Shown in pieces: positions 58,217 to 64,000 of a stretch of DNA of 64,000 nucleotides (position 1 is the stretch's first letter; every line of letters starts with the position of its first letter). The stretch is from Porodaedalea pini (taxonomy: Eukaryota; Basidiomycota; Agaricomycetes; Hymenochaetales; Hymenochaetaceae): positions 62,001-126,000 of the forward strand of contig NBAY01000081.1 in NCBI GenBank assembly GCA_002794775.1, written 5' to 3'. Both the position numbers and the translations under genes were made by a program. Under the pieces are notes generated by a model, which saw only the letters and a program-made list of their open reading frames with translations, did not search any database and was not told where the DNA came from.

Positions 58217-58984
58217 TCACCACTTCCTCTCCTTCGCGGGCCCAATCGGCAAGACCATCTCGCGGACAGGCCTGGGGTAGTGCTCAAGCAAATACGCACC
58301 GTCCGTGTCAGCACCACTCACACCCAAGCCCGGATTCAGATATGCACCGTATCCTGCATCAATTGTGACGCTACTAGCGAAGTGAGCGTCATCATGACCG
58401 TGACCGAAGACGTACCCCAAGGTGAACACACCGTTATAATCGATGTTGTCGTACAAGAACTGCACCCCTCCACTACCGCGAAGTGTACCGGAAGGAGCGT
58501 GATTGTGCGATTGAAGCTGTAGATGCGGATGCGGATGCAGATGGGTTGGGGTTGCTGCGTGATGTCGGCTGCGGCTTTCAAGTTACTTGGACTCGGCGTC
58601 GGTGTAGGACTAGGGCCGGGACCAAAAGCTATCCCATCTCCACCATCCCCTCTTCTGCTTCCGATTCCCTACCAGCAGTACCGGCACCGGCACCATACCC
58701 ATGCCCATAACAGAAATACGAGGAGAATGCGCCCGTATTGAAACCCGCATGAAGATGCGGACACCCCGCGCCGAGAAATGCATTCGTACCGCCGCGTAGA
58801 CCCAATCCAAAGCCAGGGCCAGACGCAGGACCGAACTCAGCGCCCGCGCCGGCGCAGGCTGTGAGCGAAGAGTATGAGATACGGACCTCGTCTGATCCGT
58901 TCCGCCTCGGCGTACGCGTGCGCGTGCGCAGGCGGAGGCACGTGCATCCATGTCCATGCTCGGACTCTCATGCGCGCGCAGCAT
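58217..58984 (-). pseudogene. Gly/Pro-rich gene, copy 1, frameshifted
   Basis: Minus-strand coding signal is shared with copy 2: AFGPGPSPTPTPSPSNLK upstream, and downstream YDNIDYNGVFTLGYVFGHG, then VTIDAGYGAYLNPGLGV and DGAYLLEHYP, ending AKERKW. Between the two halves, copy 1 appears to lack one nucleotide present in copy 2 (in the segment after QQP), which shifts the frame. Low-complexity Gly/Pro/Tyr-rich cytosolic proteins like this are common and uncharacterised in Agaricomycetes. The 5' end is unresolved, and an intron could conceivably explain the break. Confidence 0.55.
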
Positions 58985-60035
58985 ATATTATGACTGTTCA
59001 GCTTTATAGTCTTCCGACTTTGCTGCGCAGTATCGTCGGTGTCTGATGGGGCTTTTACGAATCAATGTCCTCACGCGAGCACCGCATGCGGGTGCTCGCG
59101 ATATGATGTAGAGAGAGTATATGGTCCGTGAGCCTCAGGAAAAACCCACGTTGCTAATCTGCCGCATCAGCAGTTCGCACGCAATGCTTCACTCCAGAGC
59201 TCGAGGCCGAACGAACTGTTCCTTTGTCTGAGCTAACTTGTCTTCAATTCGAACCCTGATTCGATCTTTGGAGGCGGATGGTATTGGTCAGCTTCGACGC
59301 TTTTGTGCAAGTTTTTGGCGCTGACAAGTTAGAAGGCACTTTGAATATTAAAAAAAAGGAGTGCGTGGGAGCTTTCTGGGGTTAAAAGATCTTTTCAGGC
59401 TACCTTGACGAGGGAAGCTGGTGATTAGTCCGCTTGGCGCTCCCGAAAATTGTTGTCAACGGTAGACGCAGAACGCATACTCTTCAAACCATATTTCAGG
59501 ATTAAGCAATGAGTAACTCACTGTCGCATTGACTCTTGACTAGCACATGCTTAATTCTTTTATGCCACAGGCATGTCTAAACCGGCTTGGGTCAAACCAG
59601 CCGATAAACTCATCGAGGGCCAGATCGCCTGACAGGCTTCCATCTCTTTTCACCGCATGCTATTGAACTGTCTCATTCCGAACAGGTCGAGGGTGCGGAC
59701 ATGTGTAACGGCGAGTGCGGCGCCCCTCGTCGTCTGTAAGCGAATTTGCAGAGAAACGAATGCCTCTTGCGAGAAAGCGAGACTCGTTGGTCCACCTTCT
59801 GGTGCACTAGTACAATCGCTTTCAATGTTCTATTCAGTTCAATGGCATTCGCTGTTCGCGTTTGCGTCTCATGCTCAGAAACGAATTTCTATGCATTTCT
59901 ACCATTGTCAAGAATCAAGAAGAGAGTGGATATGGCGGATCTACGTTCGCTATGATTACACTGCTGCAGTGCTACATCTGACCTAAGTACATAGGTTTCC
60001 CTTGTCAACCATGCGGTGCGCCATTCTCTACAACC

Positions 60036-60890
60036 TCAGCGCCGAAGCTTAGTTTGAGCCTGCTTTTCTTCCCTTTTTTTCTCTCGAACTCTATTTTGTT
60101 CTCCGTGAAAGTGTTTCAACTCCAAGAAGATTTTGCTCAGCACAGGATTGTATTGTCCGACTGCCTTATTGACTTCCTCTTTCAAACTCCTAGACTCTTC
60201 CCCGATTTCTTTAATCCTGTGCGTTTTGCTTTCGACCGTATGGATATCTTCCACTGGTAGAGAAAGTACTTTCGCCTCTAATTTCTTAGTCTCGGCTTGA
60301 AGACTGGAGATTTTACCTTTGGCATACACAGCGCAGATTTTTTTTTGCACCTTGGAGGCCCGCTCCCAATAAATTATAGCTTCTGCAAGGTTATCGATAG
60401 ACTTCCGCTCCAGCATATAGCATGTATATTCAAAATACTTCTTTAGATTGTGGACCTCTTTATATGACGAACTTCCGAAGTCTTTTTCCATATGCCTAAG
60501 TCCCGTTTCACGTGCTGCCTCGACTTTTTTGATAGCAATTTCGAGATCTTGTGCGGTTTCCTCTTTGGCCTTCTGTGCTTTCTCCATGGCTTCAAGGGCT
60601 TGGTTACTATCAGGATCTTTTCCATGTGCCTTCTTTGCCGCAGCAGCTTCCTTACAGGCAGTCTCGTTCGCCTTCAATGCATTCAGAGCTTCTCTGAAAT
60701 TTCCCAAGCCAATCTCAAACAAGTCGTGTTTGTCATTTGCTCTCTTGCAATCCCCAAACAGCTCGTCAACGGTTGGGCTTACTTCATTCCAGACCTTGTT
60801 GAATTCCTTTGTCGTCCTTAGGTATTCTTTATACAGTGCGTCCCTCTCATCCGTTGCTGAGTGGTATATTGTATGCGAGCTTCTCACCAT
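60036..60890 (-). CDS. Coiled-coil protein B, paralogue of A
   Basis: A single-exon 284-residue frame starting MVRSSHTIYHSATDERD. Its layout matches protein A: variable N-terminal coil, conserved SYKEVHNLKKYFEYT and YWERASKVQ core, variable C-terminal coil, and a basic end (EKKREEKQAQTKLRR). Relative to A it has in-frame gaps (a 2-residue gap near residue 95, one extra residue before the core, a 6-residue gap near the C-terminus). All indels are multiples of three and no stop has arisen, unlike in the neighbouring duplicated gene. That contrast points to purifying selection for an open frame despite high divergence. Function unknown. Confidence 0.75.
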   Translation of the reverse strand: MVRSSHTIYHSATDERDALYKEYLRTTKEFNKVWNEVSPTVDELFGDCKRANDKHDLFEIGLGNFREALNALKANETACKEAAAAKKAHGKDPDSNQALEAMEKAQKAKEETAQDLEIAIKKVEAARETGLRHMEKDFGSSSYKEVHNLKKYFEYTCYMLERKSIDNLAEAIIYWERASKVQKKICAVYAKGKISSLQAETKKLEAKVLSLPVEDIHTVESKTHRIKEIGEESRSLKEEVNKAVGQYNPVLSKIFLELKHFHGEQNRVREKKREEKQAQTKLRR

Positions 60891-62177
60891 GTTGATCTCG
60901 TGCGCGCGTGGTCAAGTTAAAAGTAGGGTATACCAAATCATACAAAAGGTCGGCTCTTATATACTATAGATCGAGATGCAATGTAGTTCGCCATACCTGC
61001 TTATTGGGAGTCAGCATAGTCTTACAACTTTGCTTATAGCAGATCTCAAAAAAATGACAATTTGCTGAGTCCTTTGCGACGTACAGATAGTGCATTAAGC
61101 AAAGGTGATAAACTTGGGAGAACATTGCGTTTTGGAAGCGCTACTCGTATTTATCGAGCACTTGGGAGAATCGACACACGCATCCAAGTTTAATTTGTAG
61201 TGGTAATGAAAATGCGATTGGCATCGACGGGTTGACAACGGTGTGTGGCTTTTCGACTTGGGTCAAAAGCACCAATCGAGAGCTGTGCAAAGTTAGGGGT
61301 GAGCGTAAAAAAAAATTGTCCAGTCGTATGCTGCTACAAATGACGGCGCGCTGTGCAGCGTAGACTGCGAATAGCATAAAGAGGCCTCCAGAGAGTGTGA
61401 CATTGGACAGAACTAGCCCCACCTTCTCTCTCACTCCAAGTGGTCCTTGAGAGGAACTAAACGGAATACAACTGTTCAGGCTTCGTGTATTCAAACAATC
61501 AGTTGGGAGGGTAAAGACTGTTCGAGTTTAGTATTATGAGAAGATTGAGTCAGTCTGATAAGATGTGTAGCTCTCGAGTTTGTTGATTACTAGCATGTAC
61601 ATATTTTCTGAAATTTGAGTAAAAGACACCATTCACCAGCGATGGGAGGCATGAGAAATAACCCTTCATGGTAGGAGAGAGGATGTAGCATTCGCTTATT
61701 GCATTTACAGTAAGAATGAGATGCGCGACAGCGTACATTCGGTGTTGGACTGGCGAGACGCATCAAGTCGCTGAAAACGGCTCCGGTCTGTAAAAGAAAA
61801 GGAATAAGTGGACTTTGTTTTTCTTGCGCTTCAGTCGCGTCATGCTCGTGACCAGAGCGGACTGCGAGAAGGGTTCGGACGTCAGTATCAGTAAAAGAAG
61901 ACACCGAGGGGAGCTAAAGGGGCACACTCGAGCGAGGAGAAGGAGCAGAGAAAGAGAAAAAGAGAGGTGTGATAATCTTTTACGGCTGAAGATCGATGAA
62001 AGGCCCGGTAAAAGTCAGGACGCGAACGGCGCGTCTTGTTGTCTTCATGATGTTCTTCACGGCCGGGCGGTTCATCCACTTACACGCGATTGTTGGATGC
62101 TGAGAGGTTCTCATGTGCCACCATCCTTTCACTTGGGTTGTTCCATTTCGGTTTCGGTTTCAGAGTAAGGGAGAAGG
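60887..62177. repeat. Near-identical promoter/spacer tract, unit 2
   Basis: Counterpart of 56160-57450. The identical open frames on both strands within these tracts are a consequence of the sequence identity, not independent evidence of genes. Confidence 0.85.
60957..60963 (-). promoter_or_regulatory. TATA box of coiled-coil gene B
   Basis: TATATAA on the minus strand, 67-73 bp upstream of the ATG at 60890, identical in position and context to that of gene A. Confidence 0.6.
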
Positions 62178-62940
62178 TTGTCAGTGCTGCGTACACAGAG
62201 AGGCTTTAGGAAGTAGCGGTTCATGCTAAACTATGCAGTCGCGTCGATTCACGAAGAAAGATGATCCAGAGTCGTATTTTGCCTTCGCTAAGGTTCAAAA
62301 ATCATCACATCCTGTATGTTGGTTGTTCAGCTGCACAGAACACATCGACATACAGCAAAGCTTACATGCTTACAAAAGAAAGCAAGGAAAACCAATATCG
62401 AGAATAAAGACGTCATGATCGTGTATACGTCTTAATACTTTACAAGCTACAGAAGCATCAACGGTCATAGTAAAGGGGGATGAGGGGAGGGAGCAGTAGT
62501 TAAAACAAACAGGCAGGACGAGTGAAGCGTATATGAAAGCAGGCAGAGACATAGTACAAGAAAGACGGAACAAAACAGGGGAGAAGTTGGACGGCTCTTA
62601 TAGAATGGTAGATTCTGGGGTTTATCATATCAATAGGGCAAGGCAGGCATAAGCAGCAATACGACCCTAAGAATGAAAGACATGGAACAAGGGAGGGAAA
62701 ATCAGCATGGCAAAACAGATGACGTTAATAAATCATGGATGAAAGGGACGAAAGGAAATGGCCTGAAGGCAGCATCCGTGGGACTCGAGTTACTGTAATT
62801 TCTTGTGTTTTCTTCTTTGTCACTAGTGGGCCCGCCAAGTGCCCGCAAGCAGCATTTTGGAAGTGTCGCTCACCAGTGTCAAGCGATATACGTATGAAGG
62901 AGCACCTTTCCTTCTGTTCTCGACGTACCTCTTCCTTATC

Positions 62941-63550
62941 TCACCTCTTCCTCTCCTTCGCGCGCTCAATCGGCGAGCCCATTCCGGGGACAGAGCTGGG
63001 GTAGTGCTCGAGCAAATACGCACCGTCCGCGTCAGCACCAATCACACCCAATCCCGGACTCAGATATGCATCGTATCCTGCATCAATTGTGACGCCACTA
63101 GCGAGTGAGCGTCATCATGTCCGTGACCGAAGACGTCCCCGAGATGAACACATCGTTATAATCGAAGTTGTCGTACATATTAGATAGCTGCAACCCCCCG
63201 CTTCCGCGAAGTGTACCGGAAGGAGCGTGAATGTGCGATTGAAGCTGTAGATGCGGATGTAGATGGGGACGGGGTTGCTGCGTGCTGTCCGCTAGGGATT
63301 TACTTAGACTCCGCGTCGGTGTAGGACTAGGGCCGGGACCAAAGGCTATCCCATCTTCACCATCCCCGCTTCCGCTTCCAATTCCCCACCAGGCGCACCA
63401 GCCCCGGCACCATACCCATGCCCATAACAGAAATACGAGAATGCGCCCTGATTGAAACCCGCATGATGATGCGGATACGCCGCGCCGTGCAGGGAAATGC
63501 GTTCGCACAGCCGCGTAGATCCAATCCAAAGTCAAGGCAGGACTAGACAC
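62941..63550 (-). pseudogene. Gly/Pro-rich gene, copy 2, frameshifted
   Basis: Paralogue of the frame at 58217-58984. The upstream half is continuous through QQPRPHLHPHLQLQSHIHA and GTLRGSGG to YDNFDYNDVF. Two single-base deletions relative to copy 1 then shift the frame into a stop. The original frame resumes downstream as VTIDAGYDAYLSPGLGV and DGAYLLEHYP, ending AKERKR. So this copy is broken at a different place from copy 1. Confidence 0.55.
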
Positions 63551-63723
63551 AGTACCGAACTCAGTGCCCGCGCCGGCGCAGCCTGTGAGCGAAGAGTATG
63601 AAGTGCGGACGCGACTCGCCTGATCCGTCCCGCCTCGGCGCAGGCGGAGGCACTTTTCTTCCTACCATCATCATCCATCGTGGGAAAATCGTTTTTCGCT
63701 CTTCTGTCTCCTCTCTCTCCGCT

Positions 63724-64000
63724 ATGGACAACAAAATGTTGACCAGAGCAAAGGCTTCTCTCAACAAGACAAAGTCTTACCGTTCCCTTGTCAATCCCAA
63801 GGACCCCACCAAGTGTGAGGAGTGTAAACAGGATCTCCCCTATCACAGTCGCCAGTGTGTTAGCGGGACCGCCAAGTTATGTGTCACTTGTGGTCGCGAC
63901 AAGACCTACAACCACGATGACAATGTATGCGCTACAGTACAAGCGAATCGTGCCAATTGGTCTCCCGATGTCGAGGCGGACGAACATGCCGCCAAACTTC
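63724..64000 (+). CDS. Cys-rich protein, 5' part only
   Basis: A frame starting MDNKMLTRAKASLNKTKSYR runs uninterrupted for 92 codons to the window edge. It contains two CxxC pairs and further Cys (CEECKQDL, RQCVSG, LCVTCGRDKTYNHDDNVC), a spacing that could bind zinc. No family is recognised. It begins about 70 bp after the duplicated unit ends and has no counterpart after unit 1. It may be a gene or a transposon coat-type (Gag-like) frame. Codon use looks gene-like, with many C-ending codons. Confidence 0.55.
   Translation, partial: MDNKMLTRAKASLNKTKSYRSLVNPKDPTKCEECKQDLPYHSRQCVSGTAKLCVTCGRDKTYNHDDNVCATVQANRANWSPDVEADEHAAKL

Larger units (their letters stand above)
54219..58943. repeat. Tandem segmental duplication, unit 1
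   Basis: This 4.7 kb unit is repeated directly at 58981-63652. The left junction is visible: GCATATATT followed by GACTGTTCAGC starts at 54219 and again at 58981 (offset 4762), with unrelated sequence before each. Identity varies: roughly 90-97 percent by eye over outer parts, near 100 percent over 56160-57450, and much lower over the coiled-coil coding region. Confidence 0.92.
58981..63652. repeat. Tandem segmental duplication, unit 2
   Basis: Direct copy of 54219-58943. Similarity ends at GGCGGAGGCAC (63652); unit 1 continues with a different 37 bp before this copy begins. Several small indels shorten it (offset 4727 at the coiled-coil start codons). Confidence 0.92.

Noticed and set aside
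1..64000. tRNA genes, rRNA and CRISPR arrays
   Set aside because: No cloverleaf-compatible A/B-box pair, rRNA segment or regularly spaced short repeats were seen by eye. A tRNAscan run would be decisive for tRNAs.

Overview
This window comes from a filamentous basidiomycete, most likely an Agaricomycete of the polypore type. Three things point there: short 50-70 bp GT-AG introns throughout, gene families largely restricted to Agaricomycetes (a Plavaka-type transposase, a DUF6533 membrane protein, a DUF6532-like protein, an MLKL_NTD-like helical domain), and compact housekeeping genes. All gene models were spliced by eye from reading frame, splice-site consensus and family resemblance; no search was run.

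Bases 1-12105 are transposon territory. A foldback MITE (1-188) is followed by an 11.8 kb element (260-12105) bounded by near-perfect 17 bp inverted ends. It carries a decayed plus-strand Plavaka transposase, two minus-strand companion genes, an exon-repeat array and an internal foldback. The sequence looks CpG-poor, and at least two transposase stops read as CGA to TGA changes. Next comes a dispersed-repeat fragment fused to a 5'-truncated aldo-keto reductase (12486-13959).

Bases 15-37 kb are ordinary euchromatic genes: myo-inositol oxygenase, a cytochrome P450, a HAD phosphatase, a glycine-rich cell-surface protein, an F-box protein, a two-domain protein joining an MLKL-like four-helix bundle to a macrodomain, ribosomal proteins uS15 and eS6 fired head-to-head from one 203 bp promoter, a basic RS/RG-rich protein and a large HMG-box transcription factor. 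A second macrodomain gene lies at 38.3-39.5 kb on the other strand.

Bases 40.4-42.1 kb are AT-rich and repeat-laden, with a GC hairpin, a 25 bp tandem repeat and a Harbinger-type MITE with TTA target duplication. From 42.1 to 52.7 kb come an MFS transporter, an Old Yellow Enzyme-family reductase, a xylose-isomerase-like TIM-barrel protein, Lunapark (ER junction protein) and a DUF6533 membrane protein.

The right end (54.2-63.65 kb) is a 4.7 kb direct tandem duplication. Each unit has one coiled-coil gene and one decayed glycine-rich gene. The two coiled-coil proteins have diverged strongly, while the 1.29 kb promoter/spacer next to them is almost identical, and the boundary falls at the start of the coding sequence. 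A new Cys-rich reading frame starts at 63724 and leaves the window.

The strongest candidates for something undescribed are this fast-diverging coiled-coil pair with homogenised flanks, and the MLKL-like/macrodomain fusion with its macrodomain paralogue 10 kb away. In both macrodomains the second Asn of the usual NAAN motif is replaced.
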